DNA from: Limonium bicolor
Lineage: Eukaryota; Streptophyta; Magnoliopsida; Caryophyllales; Plumbaginaceae
DNA length: 64,000 nt
NCBI GenBank assembly: GCA_023374045.1
Contig: CM041776.1
Coordinates: 142,107,296-142,171,295 of the forward strand
Reading direction: 5' to 3'
Shown: positions 35,874 to 50,772 of the stretch, piece after piece
Numbering within the stretch: the first letter of the stretch is position 1
Layout of the letters: every line of letters begins with the position of its first letter
Notes under the pieces: model-generated
The model's input: the letters and a program-made list of their open reading frames with translations, nothing else
Database searches by the model: none
What the model was told of the DNA's origin: nothing
Translations under genes and position numbers: made by a program

Positions 35874-38800
35874 AAAGAACTTTGCCCTCAAAGTTGGTGA
35901 ATCTAATACTGTTACTCGTACCAATACTCTATGCTAAGGTTATGACCTCTACATATGACTTGTCAAACTCCAAATGTCTGACATGATGCATACTACGCAT
36001 CCAAACAGCATGTCACTGCATGCATAGCAATCAAAAATATCCGTTTTACTCCTCTCCAAGGGGGTCCATCCGCAGACAATTAGGTACAATCCTCCCCCAA
36101 TGGAGAGTGATCCCTCAGGTACCGGTCACGTTTGAACACTTACGCTTTCTGGTTCACGGCCGTCATGACTTGAGCACTTACGCTTTCTGGCTCTACGGTC
36201 CTTTGGTTCTGATCAAATTCATTTGCACATATAGAGATCCTCAGGCACTTACTCATACTTACTTACTCATACTTTACTCATACTTACTCGGGACTACACT
36301 GCCCCAGTGCCCTTGGAAAAATACAAAACACCCACTGTTACCGTACACCCGGTGTAGTGGTTTCAAACTACTCTACACTTCCACAGACTCAAAACTAGCT
36401 TCACCTCCTATGGTTTCGACCGGATACCCGTGCCTAGGCATGGAAGATCCACTAGCGTCCGTGGGAGCGGTTTTAAAACCGATCCTCATTCTCAAGTTTG
36501 AAGAAAACATTGTACCAAATTAGTTTTGGAAATTCATTTTGAAAACTTTGCATACATCTCCCAAGTTCAATTTATGATGGTTATTCCTATTACTAGTGTT
36601 ATTATTGTGGCCACTTAAGGGAGCTTCCAGAGTCCTTCAACCCCAATGTGATCAGCATTGGTGTTGAATTATCCTTCCACCCCAATTTGTGTTCGGCTTC
36701 CCTTGATCGCTAGCAAATCAAGTTCCACTTCCCACCTCAATACAAACAGACAGATTGTCAAACATTATTTCGTTTTCTATCTTTTTAATCTTGCTACTCA
36801 TAATCATACACATACATTTCCCAATTTATATGATTCACTTACTTACTTACTAATCATCTCATCAATTATTACTGCATCCTCTCCAACTACAATACTTAAG
36901 AAATTCATGGGTATAATATCCCATTAATCTGCTATACCAAATTCATACTCATAAAATACATCGGTTTCGTGTCGATTTATACTCATTACATACATTGGTT
37001 CCATACCGATTTATACTCCTCAAGTCTCCCATACATACTCATTCTTCATACTATTACCAATCGGGGTTCTCATTCCCCTGGAGTTTCACTACTCCTTTTC
37101 CTATACTTGCTTCTCAAATTACCACAATTACACGATGCGTGAATACAAATGTTTATGTAACATGAGTATCAGCCATCAAGACGAATTCTCTTGCGCTATG
37201 CGCGTTGTAGTTTACGCACCTATCACGTAAAACATACATTTCACGGTTTTCGCTCTACCCCCTTAAAAGGGATTACGCCCACGTAATCTACCATGTGTCA
37301 ACATTGGACATTGGTCGTAGGCATTCAGCCGTCATGGAGCGGTTCAGTTTCCATGCGGTCTATTATACAATGTTCCTTGATCAACGGGTCTTAACCGTAC
37401 TGTCGGTTAGTCCCTGCATCAAGAATTTCCATCGGAGTTTATTTAACTCTTAACCGGGTTCGGTTCTAGCCTGAATGGCTTTAAGGCATTAACGATTAAC
37501 CTTTTATTTACTAGGTGTACTTCACTTAGAATTCTGGCCCACTAGCTTCTGCTGCGCGACCCTGATAACTTGGGTTATTCGCCCTTCTTGTTATCTTAAA
37601 TGTGTTATACAACACCTTTTATCCTTCTTGTTGCGGAAATAAGGTTTATTGACCAAGTGTGATGTTCTCTTACCGTGCTCGAATTCGGTGAGTTGTAGAT
37701 TCATAATCAGCTCTCTGGTAATGTATATACATATTGTTGTGTTTGTAGTGATCATTCACTTGGTTTCTCCGACTTATTGTCGGTTGAGGTTAAGTCACTA
37801 CTTGGTTGTAGTGCTTCCTCTACTGTTAGTGGCTTCTGAATTGTACCAGTTTCTCTGGTTCATTACAAGTGTTCTTTACTTGTATGACCTTGCATTTTTA
37901 ATGCGTCGGTCCTTGTGACTCTCTTAAGTCTCCTTTCGCTTTTATTCCAATGGAATTCACATCTTGTGATTTAGGTCGCACGGTTTGTTTCTAAGCGTTT
38001 GCTTAGCTGGCTTATGCCATGTTCACTGGTGAAAGGAAGAATTTACTACTACTTACATTTTCCATATTCCTAGCTATCCCACTAGATCATTAACTACACA
38101 AGTGCAATACCAAAACACTCAGTCCTACAGAATGCAGAGGCGTGAACCCTTGGCAGTAACTCTCTTATGAGATCGCAATAGGACTGATCGTTACTTTTTC
38201 AGGTGGTGCTTCATCATTTGGTGTAGACTTCTGGCTTGTTGCCCGGTCTGTCTACCATCTTATTTTAACTACTTCATAGCATCGGGTGATTATTCACATG
38301 CATTGGTCGCCTGCGCACCATGTTCTTACTGATTCTACAGTATTGGTTTGCATGGCCTCCGCTGTTGTTAGCTTCAGCTCCTGCATTTCTGTCGCCTATA
38401 CAATGGTTCCCCGTGTATTTGGCAAATACGGAGTATGGTATTCCTTTATTTTTCTGAGCTCCCTGAGCATCATTGGTTTTATAACCGGTTATTCCTTGGT
38501 TGTCAACAATTGCTGCTGAAGCTTATTTCACATTGCTTAACAATAGTTGTATGCTCAAGCTTGACTACACTAGTACTTCTGAAAGGAATATATTTCCCGA
38601 CAGTTATTGATGGCGTCCCATTCTTGGGATCCACGTGTTCACCGCCCTTGCGGTTTCACATTTATGAGGGGCGTCCTCATTCATCGATTGTTACTCTTTC
38701 ATTGGTGCCGTCCTTGACAGCCTTCCATATTGTTCACCTTGGTTTTGCAACCGTTGGTTGTGTAGTAACAGTTTCATGGCCTACTAGCCATGTTGCCTAG

Positions 38801-40993
38801 AGCTCTGCTCATCATAGGTTGTTTCCAAGTGGTTATTTCCCCATACACCATCGCTGGATTTGGAGGTGATACTGGGCTCCCTGACAAGATCGTCACATCA
38901 CGCTTCCGTCAGTGGAGACCCTTTTGCATCTTGGTATTGATCGATACCGTTTATTAATTTGGGGTATCCCCTATCAAGTGGGATCTCGTCGGTGTTCTAA
39001 CCGGTTGCTCGTTCCGATTGTGGTGTTTTTACCACGACATCTCGTTCAACTGTGTTGACTTGCTACACTTTATGGATTGCTCCTGGGTATTACCGATTAT
39101 GCGGTAGCATCTGGCATGTATGAGTATTTTCAGTTTGTTGTCCTACCTTGCGGTTCTGGATCTGAGTTATCCGTTTCCGGTTGTAACGTCTCCCGTTCTT
39201 AGGGTAGACCATTGGTGTTTTTTCCTTGTGTTATAACGGATTTGATATCCCTTCCGGTGATGAATGGCATTTCTAGTACCTTATAACATCGTCCTGTGTT
39301 TTGTGGTAGTTGATCTGGGAATTCTATCCCGTTCATTGAGCACTGATGTGTTAATGTTAGGCATTTGCCTTACTGTGCTTGGACTGGGTATTCCTTCCAG
39401 TTATCATGCTTTACTTAGATATATTCGAGACATATCCAATGTCTTATCCCGTTGTTAGTGCTTCTTGCACTTTCAACTCTTAATGGTTCTCCTGAAGTGA
39501 GTTTCTGACTCTTTAGCTTGTAGCTTATCTGAGTTTCCTTTGTTCGGTCGAGGTAACCAACTGTTCTGTTTCAAATTCACTTATGGTCCGTAGAACAGAG
39601 TTGACTACTTCCCGTGTTTCGTACACTACATGTATACATACGTGGGGTACCGTCTTGGCACGTTACCACTTACCTAACTATCTGTCAGGCCCACAAGCTC
39701 CTTCGGAGTGCGGTCGTCCCACATCCCGTATTTGGGTACACTCGTAGTGTTCGTCACACGCCTAGGTGAAGTATTCTCTTGTCAACTCCGCTTGTATCAT
39801 TCTATGATACTCACCGTATTTCCGTTTGTTTGGTTTTAAAAATCCAAGGTTTGAAAGAAGAGTTTGTGATTTTGAAATAAGAAATTTGGGTTTTGGAATA
39901 ACAGTTCAGTGTTAAAAGGAATTCTTCATGGCGTTGCCATGTTTGCGGTCTTGACCAAGTTCAGCTTCTTGCTGATTGGTATGTCCTTAATACAATGGTC
40001 GGGCCGTTAGGCCTTCCCGAGGATTGGTGATCCTATATTTGCTCCATTCGTCATAGCGGCACTTTAGCAAGTATTTGCGGGTTGTTAAAGGTATTCTAAT
40101 CGTCTAGTAGTTGCTGCACTTGCCCTGGGCAAGTGCGCGGGTAGGTTGTTTTTCGGTTAACGCATACCGGTGGCGGTATCGTTTCCATCCATAATTGGTG
40201 GTTTTATTAGGTCTTCATTTGATCTTTTGATCTTGGTGATCGATCTCCTGAGTCGCTTCTCAGTGTACTTGACGTGGTTGTCGTCCATCCGGGTGTCTCA
40301 CACCTTCAGTGTGGTTAACAAGACCTGACTTATCCTTAGGAACCAGGTTGTGGTCCTATAGGTGTAGGTGTTATGATTTCTTTCATAGTTATCTGGACTA
40401 TGTTGTTCGGTTATTACGGCCTCTTGGCATGTAGGTTTGGTGTTAATCCAACCTCGACTAATTCCTTAGTCGGTTGGTATACCGTTGTTGGTATCATCAG
40501 AGGTTACAGTCCGTAGACTCTCTTGTCTAGGGTTCGTTACTCTATCTTCCTTGCTTTATTGCGCGATTGTGCTTCTCTTCTTGCTGGCTGCACATGGTTC
40601 TCGCGACTGCGAAGCATGTCGCCCCATGGTGCCATAAATTCCATCATCCTTGTGTTTAGGATCTTCATTCCCCCACCACTAAGTGCGGTCCTTGTCATGC
40701 AACGGAAACCGTTTGGGACTTCCAGTTCTTGGACTCTACCGTATGACAGGTTCTTTTCTAATAAGGTTTGTTTTGTACTGCCAGATCGGGTTTTACCCGA
40801 GCGTGAGAGGTCTTTCCATCTCTCTGGCGTTCTCTCAACTTAATACCGTGGGTTGCGGAGGGGGGGTATGGTTGTGGTAGGTTTCCGATTCATACGGAAG
40901 TTCCTAACTAGCGTACCTCTCACGCTAACACTCAACCCTAAGCCCTAAGACTCTAATTCCTAACTCGGTATTTCCTAACTCGGTATTTCATCC

Positions 40994-41021
40994 ATCAGAG
41001 CGATACTTCGCTCTGATACCA
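40994..41021 (-). other. LARD primer binding site inside a hairpin (unit 3)
   Basis: Primer site 41009-41021, hairpin 40994-41017. Confidence 0.85.
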
Positions 41022-41026
41022 CTTTT

Positions 41027-44000
41027 TGTAACACCCCTACCGCTAATACCGTCATTACTGTACAAATACTTACCTTCGCAGCGGATATTACTTACTCAAC
41101 GGCGGGTGTACAATGCCGTTAGTCACCCACGTGATTAACAAGGCAGATTACAATACTACATACTATCGGTCTGATGATTATGAATATACCGAGTGCTCTA
41201 CATGATGCATTACTTTCCCTTGCATACCAATCCATAATTCGATACAACTCCAATACAATACTATACCGAGTATACTACAATCCTTAATTTTACCGATACA
41301 GTTTGGACTTCCAATTTCCCAATACATTACAGGTTCATCCCTTCCATACTACTACCCATGCTTACATAGCAGTCCCCGTCCTACTCTCTCGAACGGTGGC
41401 CAGCTTCGAGTACCTGCACACTAAAAACGGTCCCCCGAGGGGGTCAGCTTACGCTGCATATGAAATCCGCATATACCGCGTGCTAACCGCGGTACGCCGA
41501 CTACTTTGGGTCGGATATACATGGAGTTCATTTTACATGCATACGTACATACTCATACTACAACAATACAATCAAAGATACCTACATAAATGTACAAGTT
41601 CAATACTTACTAAGGAAGACAATTCAATAGTCAACCATTCGTCTTTATTATACATTCATTACTCTTCGTACTGTGTTTGATATTCGTTACTCTACTCATA
41701 CTCACTCCTTACTCTTGCATACTCATCGCTCCATGTTCAATACCTTACTCGTACACGATCCTTACTCTGTACTCGTTACTATACTGGTGCATACGCACTA
41801 CTCAATTCTCTACACTTACTCTTACATACTCGATACCAATACTTACTCATACATACTCAATACTCATATCATACTCAACATACTCATACTTGCTTCTTAC
41901 TCGATACTCATTACTTGGCCTCTGGGCGAGTCATACACAAGACTCACCACCGGACCTACAATACGAGGGCTATACGCTTAGCTCCTCAAATACTCAAATG
42001 TCCGTACTACCGGACTACTCGAATTCCCAACACTCTTCTCTCAGAGTATATTACAATCTCGTGGATTAGCCTAGAAGTATCTCTCTCGATAACCTCTTTA
42101 GCTTAGGGAATTACCACCGCCTAGTATCCTCAGATTTAAGGGTTTCCCCAACATATCGAATACTCTCTGTTCGGGGCATACTTACATCAGTCGGGTCCTC
42201 TCATAATGGGTCGACTGATTACTAAGGGGTTTGGAGATCCCTCCTCATTCTTTGCTACTCTCCTGGTTCATGTTTTGCACCAAGATTAGTTCCTCTAATA
42301 GAGGTTACTTATATACTTCCACTACGTTTTGTTTGTGGATTATTCATTTCGTTTCTCCTATCGTTATCGGAAGGTTATTACTCCCGTACACTCTCTCACA
42401 TTCTAGTGAGTTCGTTGGGTTGCGTTATCGTTTATTGATTCGATAATTTAGTGCGTTGCTACGTTTCCATTAGTTCACAATATGACTCTTACTACGAGCC
42501 TCTACACAACAAGACTCATCTCTGAGTCGTATTACGCACTAAATGAAGCCACACAATCAATCAGGAAAGGTTAGCTCACACAACATACATCAAGACATAC
42601 AATGAAGGCAATAAACCATTTTCATGCTTTAGTCTTGATTAGCCGGCATACAACATACAAATCAACGTAACTCGGTTAGCATACGGGGCATGAGGAAATC
42701 ATACCTTTCACCGGAGTTAGCTTTACCATGTGTTCCCTTGTTCCTTGGTTCACACTTGTTCCACTGATAATGTTTTCAACATTGTTGTTAATACTATGCT
42801 CATACGATATACAAGTAGTTACTACTCCCTTACTTACCCCGTTATCCCGGTACACTTAATGTTCTTATACTTACAACTTCCTTAACTTGTTTCCTTACTC
42901 ACATGTGCATTTCCTCATCCTTTCTTCCCATTAATGTTGTGTTACTACATTTACATATACCTATGTGTATAGGCATATACTTATATACATATGATAACTC
43001 TAATCATATATTATATATATATATTTTGACTCGACCGACCTTACCCAGGGTCGGTCCCAAGGTCGGTCGAAGTCAGTAAGGAATTACGCTGGAAATTACA
43101 GGGCCGACCACCTTGCAAGTCCGGTCCCAAGGTCGGTCCATTCCAGTGAGTTACTTAACGGAGAATTTTAGCCCGACCGACCTTGCAAGTCCGGTCGCAA
43201 GGTCGGTCCATTCCAGTAGCTTACAAGACGGAAAATTTTTTTTTAGTCGACCGACCTTGCAAGTCCGGTCGCAAGGTCGGTCCATTCCAGTAGGTTGCAT
43301 TACGGGAAATTCTTCTGGCCGACCGACCTTGCATGTCCGGTCCCAAGGTCGGTCCATTCCAGAAGGTTTCCGTCCTTTGTAAATCTGGGCTCGACCGACC
43401 TTGCAAGTTCGGTCCCAAGGTCGGTCCGGCCCAGTACTTCAGTTTTCATTTCTGTTTTCAGTCCTCTCCTTTACCCATTACTTCCCCATTGTTCCTACCT
43501 TAATCCCACATATTTTAACACTACTTAGGCCCTCAAAATTGCCTTGATTCATCCCCCAAATACCTTACTCACTTCTAAATCCATATACACCATTTCTCCT
43601 CACTCCCTTCAACACTTGTAACAGTTTTTGTTACACTTGTGCTACAGATTTTATAATTCAATTCTCCCATCCAATACTTCCTCAATCATTGCCATTCTAG
43701 CATCCTAATTACCTCTCCTTACCTTGCCAATTTATTTCCAAGCCATTGCACTCCCTACACCCAAGTTCCAACACTCATTTTACAAAATCCTGCACACCAA
43801 TTTCTTCCTAGTTCTACAATGCATTTTGGTACCTCTCTTGCTACAGATTTTGCGTCCTAATACTCTCATACCACCACTACCATTCCATGGTCATTAAACA
43901 CCTTTATTAAATCCAATACACACCTTGGTTCTCCCTTTCACCAAGTCATTTTTAATGCTCAATTCCTACCAAAATTTTGCCATAGTTCACCTACTTTTCC

Positions 44001-45637
44001 TTACATCCTCAAATACACATTCTCTCCTCAAATTCCACCTAAAGCTAGCCACACCCAACAAGGGTCCTACCAGCACACATACAAAATCCTAATACACCAA
44101 TGCTTCCTCAATTACAATACCAATACAACATTATTCCTCAAATAGCATTACTAATATACATACACCATTCATTTGGCTCTAAGGCCTACAAATCCACACA
44201 TTTACTCACTAGTACTCAAATGTCCACAACTACATTACCAATACAATAGTTGAGGTCCTTTATTTGTTTACCCATTCCCATTACACTAATGCATTTAAAA
44301 TTAAGCATTAAGAAGAGCTCTTACCTTGAGCTTAAATTTCTTTTCCTCCTTTCTAATTCTTCCCTTCCTCTCTTTCTTGTACCAACCGGTCACATGGGAG
44401 TGGAGTTGTCAAACTCCACCCCAACACCCAAGAACACAAAAATGCATTTTAGTTACTCTTCTAAACCCTTAGAGAATTCTAATTCCATAAAAAGGCTTAG
44501 AGTACAAGTTAGGGTTTTACCTTTGGGGGTCTTTGAGAGGGATTCTCACCCTTGAATCAAGAATGGGGTTACTCCACCATTGGAGGGTTGAAATGGAGCT
44601 CAAAACCAAGAAGGAAAACAAGGTAAGAGAAGTAGCCAAAATCGGCCAAGGCAAGAAAATGGGGAAAATGAGATTTTCTCTTGAAACTTTTTACCTTGTT
44701 TGAAAGAGGAGACTCCAAGCTTCACAATGGTGTGCTTTTCTCTTCAAATGGGGAAAACCCATGGAGATGAAGTTGCTCATTTTCGGATTTTGAAGAGATA
44801 GAAATGTATAGAAGTAGAGCTTGAAGAGAGGAGTTCAAATATGTATTTGTTTTTGATTTGGAGCTTACATGTGGATGGAGCATGAGGATGAAGTTGGAGT
44901 TGCCATGGAAGCCATGGGAGAGCTCTCAAAATCGCCCAAGCCAGAGAGGAAAGGAGGGAGACGGTGGGTGGGGGAATAGGAGAGAGAAGAGGGAAAAGTG
45001 AGAATAAGAGGTGAGAGAGTGTGGTTTTACTTTTGTACTTTTATTTGTTTTGCTTTTTGGTTCCCTCACTTATTAGCTAGTTACATGTGTATGAGAGGGT
45101 ATTTGACCCATTAAAAATCGGCCCCCACACTACTACTAGCTGGAGCGTTTTTCGTCTTTACAGAAAACGCTCGTTATTTTACCGGTTTTGATAGTTCACT
45201 AACCGGGACCCGTTTTCCGGAATTTCTCGTTTCTTTATTTTTATTGGTTATTAAGCTTCCATAAATGCTTAATAATATTATTTAATGATTATAATTTTAC
45301 GGGTCTGTTTGACCACTTAAGTCACGTTTTCGGGTTTCCTCGAAAAACGTGCGCTAAAGCTCTTTTAGCGTTTTAATACATTTCTTGGATCCGTTTCTTC
45401 GGGAATCATTCCCGTATATAATTAGGCATGAATAAGCCTTAGGAATCCTTACGGATACTATAACCGAGGTCTCGTACCTCCTATGGTTATTTAACGCTCA
45501 TTTTAGCGTTTTCGCTTTCTAAGCGTTTTTCTCATTCCTTTGGATTTATTTTCTACCAAAAAATTACTAGGCACTATTAGGCCCATAATACTATAGTAGG
45601 ATAATATAATCACCATATTTAAGTTCGGGGTATTTCA
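41027..45637 (-). repeat. LARD LTR 4 (complete, 4611 bp)
   Basis: TA tract 43005-43025. Shares TTTCTTTTCCTCCTTTCTAA and AAGTCATTTTTAATG with LTR 6 but not with LTR 5. Many one-base gaps between about 44930 and 45640 compared with the other copies. No gene. Confidence 0.9.
43033..43435 (-). repeat. Six-unit palindromic minisatellite of LARD LTR 4
   Basis: As in LTR 3 apart from a changed left arm in unit 2 (GACCACCTTG). Confidence 0.85.
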
Positions 45638-45650
45638 ATCTACCCCCCTG
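45638..45650 (-). other. Polypurine tract of LARD unit 4
   Basis: Minus strand CAGGGGGGTAGAT abutting LTR 4. Confidence 0.8.
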
Positions 45651-48600
45651 AAAGAACTTTGCCCTCAAAGTTGGTGAATCTAATACTGTTACTCGTACCA
45701 ATACTCTATGCTAAGGTTATGACCTCTACATATGACTTGTCAAACTCCAAATGTCTGACATGATGCATACTACATCCAAACAGCATGTCACTGCATGCAT
45801 AGCAATCAAAAATATCCGTTTTACTCCTCTCCAAGGGGGTCCATCCGCAGACAATTAGGTACAATCCTCCCCCAATGGAGAGTGATCCCTCAGGTACCGG
45901 TCACGTTTGAACACTTACGCTTTCTGGTTCACGGCCGTCATGACTTGAGCACTTACGCTTTCTGGCTCTACGGTCCTTTGGTTCTGATCAAATTCATTTG
46001 CACATATAGAGATCCTCAGGCACTTACTCATACTTACTTACTCATACTTACTCATACTTACTCATACTTACTCGGGACTACACTGCCCCAGTGCCCTTGG
46101 AAAAATACAAAACACCCACTGTTACCGTACACCCGGTGTAGTGGTTTCAAACTACTCTACACTTCCACAGACTCAAAACTAGCTTCACCTCCTATGGTTT
46201 CGACCGGATACCCGTGCCTAGGCATGGAAGATCCACTAGCGTCCGTGGGAGCGGTTTTAAAACCGATCCTCATTCTCAAGTTTGAAGAAAACATTGTACC
46301 AAATTAGTTTTGGAAATTCATTTTGAAAACTTTGCATACATCTCCCAAGTTCAATTTATGATGGTTATTCCTATTACTAGTGTTATTATTGTGGCCACTT
46401 AAGGGAGCTTCCAGAGTCCTTCAACCCCAATGTGATCAGCATTGGTGTTGAATTATCCTTCCACCCCAATTTGTGTTCGGCTTCCCTTGATCGCTAGCAA
46501 ATCAAGTTCCACTTCCCACCTCAATACAAACAGACAGATTGTCAAACATTATTTCGTTTTCTATTTTAATCTTGCTACTCATAATCATACACATACATTT
46601 CCCCATTTATATGATTCACTTACTTACTTACTAATCATCTCATCAATTATTACTGCATCCTCTCCAACTACTATACTTAAGAAATTCATGGGTATAATAT
46701 CCCATTAATCTGCTATACCAAATTCATACTCATAAAATACATCGGTTTCGTGCCGATTTATACTCATTACATACATTGGTTCCATACCGATTTATACTCC
46801 TCAAGTCTCCCATACATACTCATTCTTCATACTATTACCAATCGGGGTTCTCATTCCCCTGGAGTTTCACTACTCCTTTTCCTATACTTGCTTCTCAAAT
46901 TACCACAATTACACGATGCGTGAATACAAATGTTTATGTAACATGAGTATCAGCCATCAAGACGAATTCTCTTGCGCTATGCGCGTTGTAGTTTACGCAC
47001 CTATCACGTAAAACATACATTTCACGGTTTTCGCTCTACCCCCCTTAAAAGGGATTACGCCCACGTAATCTACCATGTGTCAACATTGGACATTGGTCGT
47101 AGGCATTCAGCCGTCATGGAGCGGTTCAGTTTCCATGCGGTCTATTATACAATGTTCCTTGATCAACGGGTCTTAACCGTACTGTCGGTTAGTCCCTGCA
47201 TCAAGAATTTCCATCGGAGTTTATTTAACTCTTAACCGGGTTCGGTTCTAGCCTGAATGGCTTTAAGGCATTAACGATTAACCTTTTATTTACTAGGTGT
47301 ACTTCACTTAGAATTCTGGCCCACTAGCTTCTGCTGCGCGACCCTGATAACTTGGGTTATTCGCCCTTCTTGTTATCTTAAATGTGCTATACAACACCTT
47401 TTATCCTTCTGTTGCGGAAATAAGGTTTATTGACCAAGTGGATGTTCTCTTACCGTGCTCGAATTCGGTGAGTTGTAGATTCATAATCAGCTCTCTGGTA
47501 ATGTATATACATACTGTTTGTTGTAGTGATCATTCACTTGGTTTCTCCGACTTATTGTCGGTTGAGGTTAAGTCACTACTTGGTTGTAGTGCTTCCTCTA
47601 CTGTTAGTGGCTTCTGAATTGTACCAGTTTCTCTGGTTCATTACAAGTGTTCTTTACTTGTATGACCTTGCATTTTAATGCGTCGGTCCTTGTGACTCTC
47701 TTAAGTCTCTTTCGCTTTTATTCCAATGGAATTCACATCTTGTGATTTAGGTCGCACGGTTTGTTTCTAAGCTTTTGCTTAGCTGGCTTATGCCATGTTC
47801 ACTGGTGAAAGGAAGAATTTACTACTACTTACATTTTCCATTCCTAGCTATCCCACTAGATCATTAACTACACAAGTGCAATACCAAAACACTCAGTCCT
47901 ACAGAATGCAGAGGCGTGAACCCTTGGCAGTAACTCTCTTATGAGATCGCAATAGGACTGATCGTTACTTTTTCAGGTGGTGCTTCATCATTTGGTGCAG
48001 ACTTCTGGCTTGTTGCCCGGTCTGTCTACCATTTTAACTACTTCATAGCATCGGGTGATTATTCACATTGGTCGCCTGCTGCGCACCATGTTCTTACTGA
48101 TTCTACAGTATTGGTTTGCATGGCCTCCGCTGTTGTTAGCTTCAGCTCCTGCATTTCTGTCGCCTATACAATGGTTCCCCGTGTATTTGGCAAATACGGA
48201 GTATGGTATTCCTTTATTTTTCTGAGCTCCCTGAGCATCATTGGTTTTATAACCGGTTATTCCTTGGTTGTCAACAATTGCTGCTGAAGCTTATTTCACA
48301 TTGCTTAACAATAGTTGTATGCTCAAGCTTGACTACACTAGTAGTTCTGAAAGGAATATATTTCCCGACAGTTATTGATGGCGTCCCATTCTTGGGATCC
48401 AGTGTTCACCGCCCTTGCGGTTTCACATTTATGAGGGCGTCCTCATTCATCGATTGTTACTCTTTCATTGGTGCCGTCCTTGACAGCCTTCCATATTGTT
48501 CACCTTGGTTTTGCAACCGTTGGTTGTGTAGTAACAGTTTCATGCCTACTAGCCATGTTGCCTAGAGCTCTGCTCATCATAGGTTGTTTCCAAGTGGTTA

Positions 48601-50739
48601 TTTCCCCATACACCATCGCTGGATTTGGAGGTGATACTGGGCTCCCTGACAAGATCGTCACATCACGCTTCCGTCAGTGGAGACCCTTTTGCATCTTGGT
48701 ATTGATCGATACCGTTTATTAATTTGGGGTATCCCCTATCAAGTGGGATCTCGTCGGTGTTCTAACCGGTTGCTCGTTCCGATTGTGGTGTTTTTACCAC
48801 GACATCTCGTTCAACTGTGTTGACTTGCTACACTTTATGGATTGCTCCTGGGTATTACCGATTATGCGGTAGCATCTGGCATGTATGAGTATTTTCAGTT
48901 TGTTGTCCTACCTTGCGGTTCTGGATCTGAGTTATCCGTTTCCGGTTGTAACGTCTCCCGTTCTTAGGGTAGACCATTGGTGTTTTTCCTTGTGTTATAA
49001 CGGATTTGATATCCCTTCCGGTGATGAATGGCATTTCTAGTACCTTATAACATCGTCCTGTTTTGTGGTAGTTGATCTGGGAATTCTATCCCGTTCATTG
49101 AGCACTGATGTGTTAATGTTAGGCATTTGCCTTACTTGCTTGGACTGGGTATTCCTTCCAGTTATCATGCTTTACTTAGATATATTCGAGACATATCCAA
49201 TGTCTTATCCCGTTGTTAGTGCTTCTTGCACTTTCAACTCTTAATGGTTCTCCTGAAGTGAGTTTCTGACTCTTAGCTTGTAGCTTATCTGAGTTTCCTT
49301 TGTTCGGTCGAGGTAACCAACTGTTCTGTTTCAAATTCACTTATGGTCCGTAGAACAGAGTTGACTACTTCCCGTGTTTCGTACACTACATGTATACATA
49401 CGTGGGGTACCGTCTTGGCACGTTACCACTTACCTAACTATCTGTCAGGCCCAAGCTCCTTCGGAGTGCGGTCGTCCCACATCCCGTATTTGGGTACACT
49501 CGTAGTGTTCGTCACACGCCTAGGTGAAGTATTCTCTTGTCAACTCCGCTTGTATCATTCTATGATACTCACCGTATTTCCGTTTGTTTGGTTTTAAAAA
49601 TCCAAGGTTTGAAAGAAGAGTTTGTGATTTTGAAATAAGAAATTTGGGTTTTGGAATAACAGTTCAGTGTTAAAAGGAATTCTTCATGGCGTTGCCATGT
49701 TTGCGGTCTTGACCAAGTTCAGCTTCTTGCTGATTGGTATGTCCTTAATACAATGGTCGGGCCGTTAGGCCTTCCCGAGGATTGGTGATCCTATATTTGC
49801 TCCATTCGTCATAGCGGCACTTTAGCAAGTATTTGCGGGTTGTTAAAGGTATTCTAATCGTCTAGTAGTTGCTGCACTTGCCCTGGGCAAGTGCGCGGGT
49901 AGGTTGTTTTTCGGTTAACGCATACCGGTGGCGGTATCGTTTCCATCCATAATTGGTGGTTTTATTAGGTCTTCATTTGATCTTTTGATCTTGGTGATCG
50001 ATCTCCTGAGTCGCTTCTCAGTGTACTTGACGTGGTTGTCGTCCATCCGGGTGTCTCACACCTTCAGTGTGGTTAACAAGACCTGACTTATCCTTAGGAA
50101 CCAGGTTGTGGTCCTATAGGTGTAGGTGTTATGATTTCTTTCATAGTTATCTGGACTATGTTGTTCGGTTATTACGGCCTCTTGGCATGTAGGTTTGGTG
50201 TTAATCCAACCTCGACTAATTCCTTAGTCGGTTGGTATACCGTTGTTGGTATCATCAGAGGTTACAGTCCGTAGACTCTCTTGTCTAGGGTTCGTTACTC
50301 TATCTTCCTTGCTTTATTGCGCGATTGTGCTTCTCTTCTTGCTGGCTGCACATGGTTCTCGCGACTGCGAAGCATGTCGCCCCATGGTGCCATAAATTCC
50401 ATCATCCTTGTGTTTAGGATCTTCATTCCCCCGCCACTAAGTGCGGTCCTTGTCATGCAACGGAAACCGTCTTTGGGACTTCCAGTTCTTGGACTCTACC
50501 GTATGACAGGTTCTTTTCTAATAAGGTTTGTTTTGTACTGCCAGATCGGGTTTACCCGAGCGTGAGAGGTCTTTCCATCTCTCTGGCGTTATTCTCCAAC
50601 TTAATACCGTGGGTTGCGGAGGGCGGGGTATGGTTGTGGTAGGTTTCCGATTCATACGGAAGTTCCTAACTAGCGTACCTCTCACGTAACACTCAACCCT
50701 AAGCCCTAAGACTCTAATTCCTAACTCGGTATTTCATCC

Positions 50740-50767
50740 ATCAGAGCGATACTTCGCTCTGATACCA
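50740..50767 (-). other. LARD primer binding site inside a hairpin (unit 4)
   Basis: Primer site 50755-50767, hairpin 50740-50763. Confidence 0.85.
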
Positions 50768-50772
50768 CTTTT

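Larger units (their letters stand above)
35861..41026 (-). repeat. LARD internal region 3 (non-coding, no nested element)
   Basis: 5166 bp without interruption; the empty insertion site reads CTATAGGTGTAGGTG with GTGTA at 40362-40366. The G-C form of the compensatory pair is at 39568/39596. No gag, pol or other coding region on either strand. Confidence 0.87.
45638..50772 (-). repeat. LARD internal region 4 (non-coding, no nested element)
   Basis: 5135 bp. Empty insertion site GTGTA at 50120-50124. The G-C pair is at 49328/49356. Only one copy of TCCTAACTCGGTATT next to the primer site, where the other units have two. No coding region. Confidence 0.87.
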